Assembly: GCF_002288925.2 (NCBI RefSeq)
Contig: NW_022098001.1
Coordinates: 9,590,094-9,654,093, forward strand
Source: Delphinapterus leucas
Lineage: Eukaryota > Chordata > Mammalia > Artiodactyla > Monodontidae
Direction of reading: 5' to 3'
DNA length: 64,000 nt
Under the pieces are notes generated by a model. That model worked only from the letters and a program-made list of their open reading frames with translations. It was not told where the DNA came from and made no database searches. Position numbers and translations under genes: made by a program. Shown piece after piece: positions 1 through 12,833 of this stretch (position 1 is its first letter; each line of letters opens with the position of its first letter).

Positions 1-57
1 CCTCCGATGTTTTCTGGAAGTTCTGCATTGGCTGATCAACTATACCAGCAATTGCAC
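1..57 (-). CDS. VPS13B: VPS13B exon Q, 5' part (cut by window edge)
   Basis: Encodes w1112-1129, AIAGIVDQPMQNFQKTSE, after finishing Gly w1111. The acceptor tgttgtttttcag is clear. The exon runs off the left edge of the window. In known VPS13B about 240 further residues follow, including the end of the ATG2_C-like helices and a PH-like domain. Confidence 0.95.
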
Positions 58-594
58 CTGAAAAACAACAAAAGCCCCGGGTAAGGACTGATGCATAAAA
101 TCCTGAGGAAGTGAAAACCTTCAATCTGGAACACAGTGTTGTTTGGATTGAAAATGAAACCCCACCCTCATTATAAAGCTCTTTACTATGCATTTGTTTA
201 CCATTTATCTAAGTACATTGAGGATGTGTTAGACATTTATTATCTTCATCAAAACACAATGTTCAGACTGGGTTTGGCCCAACATAGTCAGGATCTGTGA
301 AGTTCAGTTTTGAATTTAATAAACATGCCAGACTATTCCCAAGTGACACCCACACATCTTTCTCCAGGAATCAGGCAACACAGTTTAGGGACAGGAGCTA
401 ACAATTCCTTAGGAGGAGAGTGAGCCTAATACAGTTTCACGGAATCAAGAGGATGAAAAAACTGAAAAGGGCCAGCCCCTTTCCTTGTTCTCTCTTTTAG
501 TAAGAATAAGGGCAATTATTTAATAGTAATGTCATGTTAATATGTTAAAAATTATATAATAATAAGAGTAACTGATATAGTTATTATTGCTATT

Positions 595-835
595 ATAGCA
601 AATCTGTTTTGAGTACTTACTATGTGCTAAGAGCTTACTTGTAGGAGATCATTAATTGTCACAATACTAGGGAATCAGGCATGGCTTTTATCCTCAGTTC
701 CTAGACAAGGCCACCGAGGCACAGGGAGGTTAAGGAGTTTTTCCCAAGGTCACACAGCTGCCCTGTGCTTGAGCCAGGATTGGAGTCCAGGGAGTCAGAG
801 TCACAGCCTCGCTCTTAACCACCAAGCTATTCACT
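595..835 (+). repeat. MIR SINE
   Basis: Plus-oriented and well kept: TTGAGTACTTACTATGTGCT, GGCACAGGGAGGTTAAGGAG, CCAAGGTCACACAGCTG, GCTCTTAACCACCAAGCTAT. Confidence 0.9.
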
Positions 836-2719
836 GATCCTGTTTATAAAACAAGCTCTTTCCTTTGCCAGTCTTGGAAAAATTTCCTTTTCTCTCACTT
901 CAGCTGAGGTTTGGCCACTTACTGTTCACTTGAGAACAGCTACAAACCCTGCGCTCACGGCTCTTTGCTCTAACGGCTTTCCCACAGGGCAGCCAGGCCA
1001 TGCTCAGAGCTGGAGGGCAAATCCCTCAGCCTCTGTGGGTCCCCTCCTTGCTCCTCTTACCTTGAGGGACCAGGGATGAGTTCGACTAAAGGCCCCAACA
1101 GTCCAGATTTTTTGCCATGTCAGAGTGAAGGGTTCCCTAACCCAGTAAGAGGAAGAAATTTCATTACAATTCTTGACAGAATTCTCTGTTTTCAGCTCAG
1201 ACCTGCTAGGATTAATGAAAATGCACAGTCCCCTGGTAGAAATTTTAATACATGTCAAATCCCATTATTCCAAATGCCACTAATTCAAAGTCTCCTGGGT
1301 AAAGGGAGATTTCCAGTTCTCAGTTAATGACCTGCTAATTTCAAGTAATATTCCATTGAACGAAATCCAGTAAAATGAAAGGCCAGTTCCTTTGGGTCAG
1401 TTGTAAAGGCAATGTTCTTCATGGATTCCACTCCTCTAAATTTTGACACAGCCATTTAAGTTCACGCACTGACAGATTAAGAATGACCTGAGGCGACAGG
1501 TCGGTTTCCCAGCCTAGACCACCGCTTCCCAAACCTCTTAAAGAAATGATGAGGGAAGCGGAAGAAGCTGCTCACAGCTGGCCTGGGCCACCTTGCCTAT
1601 CAGGGGCCAAGGGATGGCAGTCTCAGCACCCCCTCAAGACACCCAGTCTTGGTGTTTGGGCTGGGAGCTCGCCTCGTGTTTTCAGTCTGAAGAATCTGAT
1701 GTTCTGCTCTCTGTCTATGAGGTCAGAAGTCAGGGCAGCTGGGAAGTATTAATGGAACCGGCTGCACTGGGAGAGGCAAGAACCCTGGGGTCGTCTCTTC
1801 AAATCATTTCATAGCAGACAGTTCAAAGTGAATAGCATCAAATCAAAGGACACAGACTTTGCGATTTCACTTTCTGATTTCTGTGAAAGATCTCCATGCT
1901 TAAGAGTAGAAAAGGTGGGGTAAATAATTACAAATTCACCAATGAAGTTATTGCCTGTATTTCTGGTAGAAATGTCTTCTCTGAAGGGCAGATTGCCGTT
2001 AACAGTATTAAAATAGAGTTGGGGGGCAGGTGAAAATCTCCCATTTTCCTTTAATGTGTCAGGCCTGACCAGCACAAGGGGTATAGAGCCGTGATTATCC
2101 ACACAAGGCTCTGACTTGGGTCTGCCTAAGTGCAAACCCGTATCACAGTGAAACTCCCCTTTGATCTTCCACTTTCTCTAGCCACCAGCCACGGTGAAGG
2201 TTCTGATAGATATAGATAAACTTTGATAAATTCTTCAGGCAGCCCCCAAAGTGGAAAGCCTGACCCCCGTGACAAGGCGTTAGATGCTAAGAGGTAGAGA
2301 AGGAGCTGCGGGAGCGCATGCCCTGGGCCAGTATCAGGCGCCGGGCGGGAGGCTGGCCTGTCACACACACTGACACCTCCCTGGGCCCCAGGTGCGTGAG
2401 AGACCGGCAGCCCGGCCCGCGTCTGCAGCTTGAGCCTGAGGCCGCTCTCCCAGGGCTTCAGAGGGTCTCTCAGGCAGTGTAATCCCGCTAAATCCCACAA
2501 CTGGTAAATTATTTACTGCCATACACTCCAACTCTGGTCTGAGGCTTTAGTTAGCAGCGACCGATTCCCAAACTTGTCCGCTGGCACCAGGCCCACGGGG
2601 AGGGCAGCCACATGGAGCCGGCTGTGATGTGATGAAGTGAGGCAGGGAGGGAAGGGGTGCTTCCCCGGACCCCCCCTCGTGTGCTGGGCGGGGCAGAAGC
2701 CGCATGTGCTTCCTTTCCT

Positions 2720-2840
2720 CTTTTTTGCTGGTCACGCTGCGTGGCATGCAGGATCTTAGTTCTCTGACCAGGGATTGAACCCGTGCCCCCTGCAGGGGAA
2801 GCATGGAGTCCTAACCACTGGACCACCAGGGAAGTCCCAG
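2720..2840 (-). repeat. CHR-type tRNA-derived SINE
   Basis: Minus-oriented SINE ending at the ACTTCCCTGGTGGTCC head (read on the minus strand) with tRNA box-like sequence. It is flanked by a 16 bp target duplication starting ATGTGCTTCC (2704-2719) and ATGTACTTCC (2841-2856), one mismatch. Moderate divergence suggests intermediate age. Confidence 0.85.
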
Positions 2841-3934
2841 ATGTACTTCCTTTCCTACCCTTTGCTGGAAGAGAAGGGCTTGCTCTCTGAAGCAAGGAGA
2901 CTAAGAGACCCTCCCTCACCTCTTCTGTGACTTGCTCCCCAGCCTTGGGCAAAACTCACCGGGTCGCTATCTATGAATGTTCTGTCTGTGTGGCTATTTT
3001 GGTGCTGCCTAATCACATGTAATTTTATTCTGAACATTTTTTTTTTAAATCACAATAGCAGAGGCACAGGCCTGGGCTGGGACACCGCTCCACAGCTCAC
3101 GTTCCAGGGACAAACGAACCCCACAGAATGTATTAGGAACCCTGGCTTGGGGCTTGCTTGTTTTGACCACGACAGATGAGCAAACTGAGAAGGAAGCACA
3201 TCTGTTGTTCCCAAATTCCCTTCTAACTGCCAAGCAAGGTGCTGATGGCTGAGGGCAGCATCAGACGGGCTGTGTGTAAGTGCCTTCTCGGTGCCCAGCT
3301 CTTCACTCATTCGCTTGGGAAACCGTCCCGACTCACCTGGTGGAGGCCTACGTGGTCGGGATTCTGAATGGCGTCCCGAGAGTGGCTGTCAAGACAGTCG
3401 TGGCTGCTGGGAAATCCAGCAGCGCTTCATAAGTTGGGCCAGAGAAGCGAGTTCTGACATCCTGCCTTAGGTATTCCCCAGGGAGAAGTCCCATCTGGGA
3501 GGGGACGTGCCATGTAGCTCACATCCTCTCTCAGCAGGCTCCAGAGGTAGTAGAAAGTGGGGGCATCTGGGGAACGGATCTGGTAAATGCGGGCAAGCCT
3601 GATGCCAACTCTGCAGGCTAAACAGAGTTTTTCCAAAAGCCACTGCTTTCTGAAAACGGTTGTGGATTTCCTGCAGGAGCCTCGGCGGCATCTCTCTGCA
3701 GCCCAACACTTCCTCGCTGTTCTGGGGCGATGGGGCTGGGCAGGACAGCTGAAGACGTCCTTTGATTTTTCAAGTGCCTCATAACACTCCACCGTGTCCT
3801 CATGAGGGCCGAGCCGGGTCAGGAAGGCCCATCAAACCCATAAACATTTGGGGGAAATGTATTTTTCCTACCCTGGAACTTTCAATTGTTCAGTCTCCCC
3901 ACATCCTGATTGTTTCCAGGCTTGGAGCCCTCCA

Positions 3935-4060
3935 GGGTGGGTGACATGTGGGAAGACCCAGGTTCTTGTCCTGCCTGGAGGTTTGACCTGGGCAAGTCAC
4001 TTAACCTCATTCATTCCTAGGTCTGATGATCAAATAGGATGACCCATGAAAGTACTCTGA
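3935..4060 (-). repeat. MIR SINE fragment
   Basis: Reverse-oriented MIR text: GACCCAGGTTCTTGTCCTGC then GGGCAAGTCACTTAACCTCA. Confidence 0.75.
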
Positions 4061-5084
4061 CAACCCAGAAGTGTTATTTAAATGTATGTTTTACTGACCA
4101 GGTCATTTATGTTTATGTCTCATAAAGGAAGAAACTGAGGAAGTAGCATTTTGATTTCACCAAGCATGGCTTTTAAACTATTGTATGATAATAGCTCTAA
4201 CTTCAGTCGGGCATTTACTGGCATTTGGCAGTTTTATACACCATTTCTGGGGATGGATTAAACGGCGACAAATCTATACTTTCCCAGGTGAGGGGACTTG
4301 GTTGGTCCTATTCTCCCCTTTCTTCCTGCCACATATCAAGGACCAGACGTTTTGAGACGACCCAGTGATTATGTGGGATACAGAGAGTTCTTGAACTCTT
4401 CCAGGAAAGGAAGCTGGTTGGCCCAACCTTAGTCTGAGAAGCACAGAAACGGACACACTGCTCTACATGTGCTGCTGTGAGTGGAGCTCTTAGGGGCCCA
4501 CAGACTCCATGAGCCTACTGTAGTTTCCACAGACAGGCTAAGTGGTTCCCTCGCATGGATGAGTGTGTACAAAACATGATGGCTATAGCAAAGCTCAGAG
4601 GTTTATGATTTTCTACCCTGGTTAACAACAGGAGCCATGCTTGAAAGGGTGACATCACAAAGGCAGAATCATGGCTCCCCACGTAACTGATTTCTACCAT
4701 CAGGCACAGTTTTATACAGTGGAAAATGGGTAGTGGATGTGGGCTTCTCTGGGTGGGGAGCGAACAGGTTAGTCAGGATGGGAACAGCCACGTGCCAGCC
4801 GGCTCAGGTCTCCTCTGCTGAGTGCCTCCAACCAAGAAGAGCTTGGACAGCGAGAAGGAAACTCTCCTGCCCAGAGCAGAGGGCACGTAAAGCCACGATT
4901 CTTAGCAGAAAGAGGTCCCACAGTTCCCAAATGATGGCTTGAGGCCTCCAAGATAACCTCATTGACACTTCCTGTGGTTACAGCAACTGAACCCACTGGA
5001 CTAAAACTAAAGCAGAAATGCTCCTGCCACTGCTCAGATGTCTCTCTTTGCTGGGACACTGTCTGAAACCAGGCAACTCTTATA

Positions 5085-5260
5085 GTTCCTTTACTACCAT
5101 AATATAATGAAGGTGCTGTTTACCAAACATGGACCCTGTGCCTGGCACACAACCGACCAGCATTACTTCCAGTGACGGCAGAGTAATTTTCAGCCCCAAT
5201 TTACAAAAGAGAAGCTCTGAGGTCACAGAGAAAGGACCTGGACACCCGAGCCTGGGGTCC
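5085..5260 (+). repeat. MIR-like fragment
   Basis: Diverged MIR-like order: CCCTGTGCCTGGCACACAAC, CCCCAATTTACAAAAGAGAA, CTCTGAGGTCACAGAG. Confidence 0.5.
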
Positions 5261-5464
5261 GCTGGCTCCTGAGGACCGTGGCCACCCCCCACCCCCCCCC
5301 GCCCTTCCCCAGAGCTGCTCCACCCCGGGTCCCCGCTCCCACACATTATCACAGGACCGTGTCCCACACCACTGCAGGTTAGGACTTAAACACTTTCTAG
5401 TAACTTAACCTGAAGTTTGTAACATCTTACGACTTCCTCTCGGGGCCTCAGCTGGCCGCGCTGT

Positions 5465-5502
5465 GAGTGGTGGTGGTGGTGGTGGGGGGGGGGGTGGGGG
5501 TT
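5465..5502 (+). repeat. TGG/poly-G simple repeat
   Basis: About seven TGG units followed by a G run of ten and GTGGGGG. The G tracts could in principle form a G-quadruplex on the plus (non-template for VPS13B RNA) strand. Confidence 0.85.
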
Positions 5503-6375
5503 ATGTACAAAACTGCAGCCTGGAGAGAGGACAAATCCTTTCAAGCTCATCTTTTCTGACCTTTGCTCTCCCTGCTTTGGGCCACTTTGATCTCTGCAAG
5601 ATGCACACTCCTTCAGATGCTCGGCAGGCAGGCTGCCAAACAATACAGTTTTAAATTCCTTTGCAAACAAATAAACAAAAGATACCCTTGAAAATCCTGC
5701 TCTGTAAAATTTCAGCTCTGTAGCTTCCTTTTCATAGATTTTCCAAAGCAACTTATTTTTCAAACATTTGTAATATTTGGAAATACCCCTAGCAATCTTC
5801 ATCTCTAGCTATACCATCTGGCCGCTTGACAAATGGCAATTACTTGGAGTCAGGCAGATCTGGCATTCTTAAAAAAATAAAAGGGAAAAGTGGGCTCCTC
5901 ACTGAAGTTTACATGACATTTGCACATTGCTCAAGTGCTTCCCAAACAAAAGCAGGCGTTTGCAGTATCTGTAGCAGAGAGGCAGCAAGCGCTTCAGGAG
6001 GTTTGCCCGTTGCTCCCTTCAGCAAGCATGCAGCTGTGGGCTGCCTTCCTTGTGTTGACACCCCGCGCGCGGGGCCCTACGGAGTGAATTATGTCTTACG
6101 GAAGCCGCAAGGACGCAGAGAGGCATCTCCCACCAGAGGCGAGGGAAGGTGGGAACGCGACCGGCGGGGAGCGGGGAGCGGCCAGGTCCCAGGATGGCCC
6201 TGCGCAGCCGCACAAGGGCTCTGGAGAGGGTGCCGGTTCCAGAACCCTGCTGGCCAGGGTAGGAACCAGAATGCGTGCCTTGGCCTCTCTGAGCCTCAGC
6301 ATCTCTGCAGAAAGATGGACAGTCCACAACCAGCCCGTGGAAAGTCCTGGGCCCCAGTCCCTGGCGACCCCTTAC

Positions 6376-6546
6376 CGAGCAGGCTGATGCCCAGCCGGGA
6401 CAGGCCCTGCCGGAGCCCCTCGCCGAGGCTCTCCGGGAGCTGCCGCCGCCACTCCTCCTGCCGGTTGTAGTGCTCCTCATCCAGCGAGAGCCGGTCCATG
6501 TTCCGGGCCAGGCTCGTGGCCAGGTTGGTGATGGAGGTGAGGGTAC
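6376..6546 (-). CDS. VPS13B: VPS13B exon P (171 bp)
   Basis: Encodes w1055-1110, from TLTSITNLATSLARNMDRLS through DEEHYNRQEEWRRQLPESLG to GLSRLGISLL. It continues the ATG2_C/DH-like helices; the amphipathic run LPESLGEGLRQGLSRLGISL is plausible for membrane contact. Acceptor is tgccctcag; donor is CTCG|gtaagg, with a last exon base pattern that is less usual but followed by a good intron consensus. The exon is unusually GC-rich and lies in a CpG-rich stretch. Confidence 0.97.
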
Positions 6547-8540
6547 CTGAGGGCACAAGAGCACGTGGGTTGGTCTCCTGGTCGCATAGATGGTGGCCCC
6601 TAGGGGAGTGGTCCCTGGAGCACTGTGGGGGAGGGGAGAGGGAGGTGAAAGCACATCCGCCTTCTGGACTCGCCCATGGAGAGTGATGGTGGCTTCCCCT
6701 CGGTCAGTTTGAAGAAGCAGCCTTAAGACAATGAGGTGAAGATGAACACTTGCTGACAGGGGTGATGGCACTCCTCACAGGGGGTAGAATTAGAATCTCC
6801 GTTACCAGAAAAATGCCCACGGCCTCATAGGAAGCTATCATGCACTTTCATTTGACTGTTAGGACTTGGCTAAAACAGTTAGTTTTGAAGTCCTCACTGA
6901 GGTCCAGTTTTGAAGGTTGCAATTTGCCTGCTCTGATTTGAAAGGGTAAGGTTATGTTGCTGAATTTTAAACAGATCGCAAAGGAATGTTTCTACTTTAG
7001 GAATAAAATTTATTTCCCCCTATTACTTTAGTCATAGTAGAGAAAGACACTAAACTTTTATCATTTGACAGTCAGGAAATAATTATTATGCCACAGGGAA
7101 TATGTGTGATTTTGATACTCAGGGTGTTAGCTGAAAAAAAGTGAGGACATCAAAGGGAGTAAAGCATGTGAAAGCCACGATTCCGTCTGGTTTTCCCAAG
7201 AAAGGCTATTTCTGCATCTTGCTCAAGACAGTCATAATCCCCTCTAGCAAGTCTGCATAGACCCCAGTGAGCAAAACTGAAAGACATCAACGGACATATC
7301 CTGAAGCTAATGAATTAGTTCATCTGTTATTGGATGTCTAGTTTTCAGAAGAAATGGAAGATGTTGTTTTTGCAGCTGCATCTTAACCAGTCATCTGAAA
7401 AGAAAAAATCCACGTACACACACACAGACAAACCAAACAGATTTTCCTAAGAGAAGGAGAGAACAAGTGTAAAAAACATTCAGTGAGTCACTATGCTAAA
7501 ATTACTGCCGGAGTGCAATTTAGCAAGTGTTGGTTGTCTTATTTTAAAATAAAAACAACAGAACCACAAAGATTCAAGTGTCAAGAGTGAGAAATCCACC
7601 AGTGACTCATCTGTGAGTTCCTGCAGCTTGGCTCACAGGCCTCCCGGATGACCGGGGCCCCGCGGGAGTGGTCCCGTGATTGTCCATGGAATTTGGTTTA
7701 TTGCTCTTGTTGTTCTCTTGCCAGTCCCCCTCTATGGATCATGGGTTCTCATATTTCGAGCTCAAGTCTTGTTTGAGGCCTTCTAGAGACTTCTGTAACC
7801 TGCCCACTCATAACAGAGTTGCAGTACTGTTGACAGTAAAAAGCCTTTTATGGGGGAGGAGGCTTTTGCCCTGTTTCCCCTGCCTCCTGCTGAGAAGAAA
7901 CGGGGACTCAGATGGCCCTTGTTAGTTCCCGAGTCACTGCCAACCTGACCAAAATATGGGCAAACAAACACACGGATGAAAGGAAAGCACGCTCTCCTTC
8001 TTGTGGGCGGCAGTTTGGTTTCTGCGCCCGATGACCCGTCTGGGCCACAAGGTGGCACTGTTTACGTGGCGCGCTAGGGAAAAGCTGGCTCTTTCACCTC
8101 CCAATCGGCTTCCACGTCAAAATGTATCCATAGCCTTACAAAAGTTATGACAACTGTATCTACATTTAAAAAAATATGATGAGGCAACACAGTGTAGGAT
8201 TTCTGATGTTTAGCAGAAGTCCTGAACACCTTTAATATTTCTGTATTTATCACATGGAATAACAGTTGAGCCAATCCTTGTTTTCCCATTGGGAGGTTTC
8301 AAATTCTGAAGTTTCTGAAACATTTTCACACACTACAGGCAAGCAGTGATCTGTTTAAAACATAAGACATTATATATGAGCTTTGTTACAGATCCAACAC
8401 TTCACTGCCAGCTAACAAGCCAAACAAAGTTAGAGGCAAACTTAATTCACTGAAAACTTTTAACACGTTCTTTAAAAATAAAAAATAAGAGAGGGAAGGA
8501 ATGAAAATAAGGCCTCATTACAAGGAACCCGAATAGCTAC
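6547..8540 (-). other. VPS13B: VPS13B intron between exons O and P
   Basis: Unique-looking intronic sequence with a GC-rich start beside exon P and an AT-rich middle. I recognise no repeat or exon in it. Confidence 0.8.
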
Positions 8541-8717
8541 CTTTGGAAATGTGCTTCACAAATGATGTCGTCCCTCTGGAAACTCCGCTCACAAAGGCTC
8601 CCGGGCCTCGGGTCAGCCCCTCGTACGGAAGCCTGAAGAAGTCGGCAATGCCATTCCCGATGCTTCGCACCAAACTTGCCGGGCTGCCAAGGATTTCCAG
8701 GGATCCAACCACCCAGC
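8541..8717 (-). CDS. VPS13B: VPS13B exon O (177 bp), start of ATG2_C/DH-like region
   Basis: Encodes w996-1053 with split Gly codons at both ends. The sequence WVVGSLEILGSPASLVRSIG followed by NGIADFFRLPYEGLTRGPGA and FVSGVSRGTTSFVKHISK is a strong match to the VPS13/ATG2 C-terminal helical signature (GNP.gL...i..G..DFf..Py.G...gP..f..G..rGt.sl..h). In family members this region forms amphipathic helices that contact membranes. Acceptor is ccctcacag; donor is AAG|gtagct. Its length is a multiple of three. Confidence 0.97.
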
Positions 8718-9249
8718 CTGTGAGGGACCAAAGGGAAGGGGTTACTGAAATCTTAAACACAGCACTTTCAACATATGGGACAAGTGACCCATTTTCCCTG
8801 CAATTCATTTTTCACACTAGAATGGAGAATGTAATAAGCTCCTTTGGAGCAAAATATGGGAAATAACTCATTCACTGTGAATTCATAAATGGCAAACTTT
8901 CATACTTTATAAATCAAAACGATCCTTTTGGCGGCCTCGCAAATAGCTTTAATATGACTTCCCTGCCCAAGCCTCCCGTATTCCTGCTAAAAGGGACCCG
9001 TGTGCAGGGGACGATGCTCCTGCCCCCGAGGAAAGGCAGTCCCTGGGGCTGCAGGTGTTCGCAGGCTGGGAAGTTATCCTTAAAACCTCCTTGGGCAGCG
9101 GAGGCACCAGGATGAGGAGGAGATGCCTGGTCAGGGGAGGAGGCCAGATGCTAAAAGGGGTGTTGCAAAGGGGATGCACAGTTCTGACGAGGATGGAGGA
9201 AGTTATTTTTAATCTTTCCCAATCCTACCAAGCTGAGCGCTTCCCTTTG

Positions 9250-9770
9250 GAGTGGAGCTGGAGCCAGAGAAATGTTTCCCCTTCGAGCCCAGCTTCAGTT
9301 GTGTAAACTCTGGTGACAGGGACATGCTGATTAGGTTAGCGAGAGGGGCGTGTTCCCTGCAAATGTCCCAGGAGGCGAGCTTTGGATCCGGTTTCCTACT
9401 TGAGCTGGGGCTTGCCAGGAGCCGCCCGCTCAGCGGCGGCCTGACTGCCGAGCGCTCGGCCCCGTGGGAACGGGGCTGTGGCGTGGAGGCTGGAGCAGCT
9501 CCCCTTCGCCTTCCTCCCCGGGTGGGGGGCTCGGGGCTCTCGCCCAGAGGACAGGAGGTGCAGGCAAGGGCCGGGGGCTCCGGAGAAGAGGACGCCCAAC
9601 AGACAGCTTCCCCCGGGGACACCATGGCCTCTCCAGCCCAGGAGAGGGCTGCGATCGCTTTAATGGGGAGGCCGCGGGGACAGGACCCGTGTGGGAGCCG
9701 ATCCTGCCCCCCAGAAGGGCTTTGGAGGCCAGGCCTGTGACAGAGACCCCCAGTCAAGTCATCAGTCCCA
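9250..9770. other. Intronic CpG-rich patch
   Basis: A GC-rich block stands out from the AT-rich intron. By hand count about two dozen CpG fall in 9411-9702, an observed/expected value near 0.6-0.7, enough for a small CpG island. It lies between exons O and N. I see no splice-bounded exon or known promoter motif that would fix a function. Confidence 0.5.
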
Positions 9771-12496
9771 GAGGGTAGGGAAGGTGTGGGTGCAAGAGCC
9801 AAGCCAGAGCCCTGAAGGGTTCCCAGGCCCAGCCCTTGTAGAGAGGGACGTTCTTAAGTTTTAAGCCCACCTCTCTTCTCTGGAACATTAGAAGACAGCA
9901 CTAGGGTTTAGGTTAAAAGAGGGAGTAAGTTCCAGAAGATGAAGATCATAAATGGAAGCGCCTATGGGCGCCAGGCATTCAACTCCCTCAGTTCTCACAG
10001 CAACTCTTCAAGTCCTAGTACCTGCCTCCGTGTATATTCAGATTAGCCAAGGACTGAGCCTCTCCCTGGGTTCAGGGACTGTACCAGGTGCAGGGGACAG
10101 AGCCTGCTCTGACGCAGTGTCACCCCGACTCCACCATCTCAAAGGCAGGACAAGGAGGAAACTGTGGCTCAGAGGTTGCGTCAGTTCTCACAGTCTCCCC
10201 GCCGTCTAGACACGTGGGAGGGTTTCAAGCCAGGTTTACCTGGCTCCAGAGCCCACCCTCCCTCTTCCTGGGAGCCCAGGCTGCGCTGAGTAGGCAGGGT
10301 ACCGTGGAAGGTTGTGGAATAGTCTTCCTCGGAGGGCCTTCTCTGGAGGTGAAGAGACAACACATTTCCTTTAGCTTGGCATAGTTGTAAGGTTCGCCTG
10401 GAGGCAGAAGATTGGACTAGAAACATCTTAATTCCCCTTCTCTCCTAAAGTTCCATAGAGAGATAAAGAAAGGTGCGTAGCTACTGCCAAGCAAAGACCA
10501 CTCACTCTACAATGGGCCCACTCAGGCCAGGGCAGCAGGGCACAGGGTGTGTGGAAAGCACCCAGCCTCACCTTCTAGCCCTCACCCCGGCTATGGGACG
10601 GTGAGGGAGACTCTCCTGGGTTAGGTTCACTGCTGATGGGAAGGCTATGTGTGGACCAGAGCTACTTCTCAGTGGCATCTGAGATGGCCAGAAAAGGACC
10701 AAAGCATCTGAGGGCATTCCTTCTTTAATTATTTCCCTCCAAAAAGCACATGTATCTTTTTCTTACTTGTTGCCAGACTTTTGTTGAAAACAAGTGCCTG
10801 TCTGGCTTCCCATCAAACTGAGCCTTGGAGGTAGAGAGGGACCCCAGGAAATTACAGAGCCCGCATTCTTTTCTTCAAATAGGGTCCGTTGTTACTCATT
10901 TCTAATTACTTTACTGTTAAAACCTCTACACGTCCTTCCCTACAAATGAGGTCAGGGTATTTCAGTCATCCCCATGAGGGACCTTTTAATCAAGTCCAAT
11001 GAGTGAATACTGACCCATGTGAGATGCAGAGGCAACTTGTCCACTCCCAGGCCAGACCTTTCCTTTCCTCTACTAGAATGCCAGTACATTCTCTTTAAGA
11101 TGCTTCTACCCAGGGGTAACCTCCTACCATCTTCCCATTTCCAACCCTTTCAAAAACCACTGCTTTCCTCCAGATAATCTTCAGATTCTCTGCAGGCCTT
11201 CAGTGACAGAATTCCCAGCAGACCTAAAAACTTGGCCCTCTGTCTCAGAATTTGTCTCAGCATATAATGAGATTGGGACAACAGCTTAGAGAACTTTTAG
11301 GTGGATTACAAAAAATCCAAACAGAATGTTCTTGTGAAAGCTCATGAAAAACAAAACAAAGAGAGATCATTTTTAGCACACAGGCCGCAGGGATGTGGTT
11401 CCTTGGTGGTCACAGTTGGAGTCTCTCTGCCAGCTCATTACTCTGATGGGCGCTCCCTACACCTCAGCCTAACGTGATGACCAGACGGACGGGAAGCTTA
11501 TTCCTTCCCAGGCTCCAGAGCAGAGTCCAGTAACCTACAGGCATGCTTCTAGGTTAAAAACAAAAACTGCCTGAAAGAGTCGGTTTTTAATATACCCGTC
11601 TATTAAGTTTGAAATCGTAGCTGCTCATTTTTAAATAATATCTTAGCAAGAGGGAAATATTTTCTTATTGTTGTACAAGCTACCAAAATAACAGTTCCCA
11701 GGCAGGGGCCTTCCCTGATCTTGTTCTTTTCAGTTGAGAGTTCTGGGTAGCGCTCTATCTCTATGAATTCCATTATGGAGAAAATGCTATCTTACCAGTA
11801 GGGCAACTACTGTGGGTCAGTCACTGCTACAACGTTACCGTATATGGGAATGTACCCACCAAGTACAACATTACCAAGGTCTCTCCTTTGTTACTTTCAG
11901 AAAGGAAGACCTCCATGCTCTTTACCAGAAGGGGCTGCAAGACCCACTCTGGTTGTTTGGTGTCAGTTGCTTGAATGCATGGGAACGCGAGGAGCCAGAT
12001 TATCAGACTGAAACCACTTTAGAGTGAACTTAGGTCAAGAAGGCGTGTTCTGAAGCCAATTACCATAGGGTATCAGGAGACAACTTGGTCTCCAAAGCAA
12101 GCTTCAGTGCACAGTGCTCCCCATACAACATTTTGTACACATATTCAAAGCACCCCCTGCGGACTCCCCCCGCCCCGGGCTCAGGTCTGTGGAGAGGCTG
12201 AGATGCCTACAGCCGTCTCTTTGCCATCTGTCTAGACAGGCAGGGCTGCGCTGGGTAGGTAGAAGGCTCTTCATGCCTCTGACGAGCACACAAATCCTCT
12301 GAATTTCTCATCTGGAGCTATTCATGGACTGTAATGAAGAAAGCTAACAGCCCAAAACTGGATTTCTTTTAGGCCCAGGACCTGAGGGCCTGGGCTGGTT
12401 TTTCTGGCCGCACTAGTGCCCTAACATAGAGCCTTGTGCCTGCAAGGAGCTGAAAAAGCGTTTGCTAAATGGGATTAAAATTCTGTTATATATATA

Positions 12497-12750
12497 ACAG
12501 CAAATATAACAGCTACTACTGATTGAGTGTTCATTAAGTGCCAACCAAAATTCAGGGTACTTTACATACTTTCACTTTTTCCTGTCAAAAATCTTAAAAC
12601 CCATTTTATGGATGAGGAAACTGAGACATGGGAGGTTCAATAACTTGCCCAAGGCCTCACAGCCAGCAGTGGAAGAGTCTGGATTCAAATCCATTACTAT
12701 CTAACTGCAAAGGCTGTGCTCTTTACCTCCCACCAAGCTGCTTCCCTATG
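12497..12750 (+). repeat. MIR SINE
   Basis: Nearly complete plus-oriented MIR, with CCATTTTATGGATGAGGAAA, AACTTGCCCAAGGCCTCACA and GATTCAAATCCATTACTATC. Confidence 0.9.
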
Positions 12751-12833
12751 TCTTGAAGTCAGTAAGTCCACCCCAAAGCCTTTCCTTTCTGCTCACGCTC
12801 CAGCTCATCGTGGCCCCTGGGCTGTGTCCTCAC

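Larger units (their letters stand above)
58..6375 (-). other. VPS13B: VPS13B intron between exons P and Q
   Basis: Non-coding. It holds MIR fossils, a CHR-type SINE and a G/T-rich simple repeat (about 5465-5502). GC-rich patches at about 2280-2480 and 6060-6375 give spurious open frames. The rest shows nothing I can assign. Confidence 0.85.
8718..12833 (-). other. VPS13B: VPS13B intron between exons N and O
   Basis: Contains a CpG-rich patch at about 9250-9770, a good MIR at about 12497-12750 and a doubtful MIR-like stretch around 9975-10190. No extra exon was found. Confidence 0.85.

Noticed and set aside
5826..6470. 214-codon plus-strand open frame
   Set aside because: It lies antisense across exon P in a GC-rich patch where stops are rare, has a Pro/Arg/Gly-rich composition and no recognisable domain.
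6019..6771. 250-codon minus-strand open frame
   Set aside because: It overlaps exon P in a frame other than the VPS13B frame and has low-complexity composition.
9252..9740. 162-codon plus-strand open frame
   Set aside because: Explained by the CpG-rich composition of the patch. No domain, no clear start context and an equally long open frame on the other strand.
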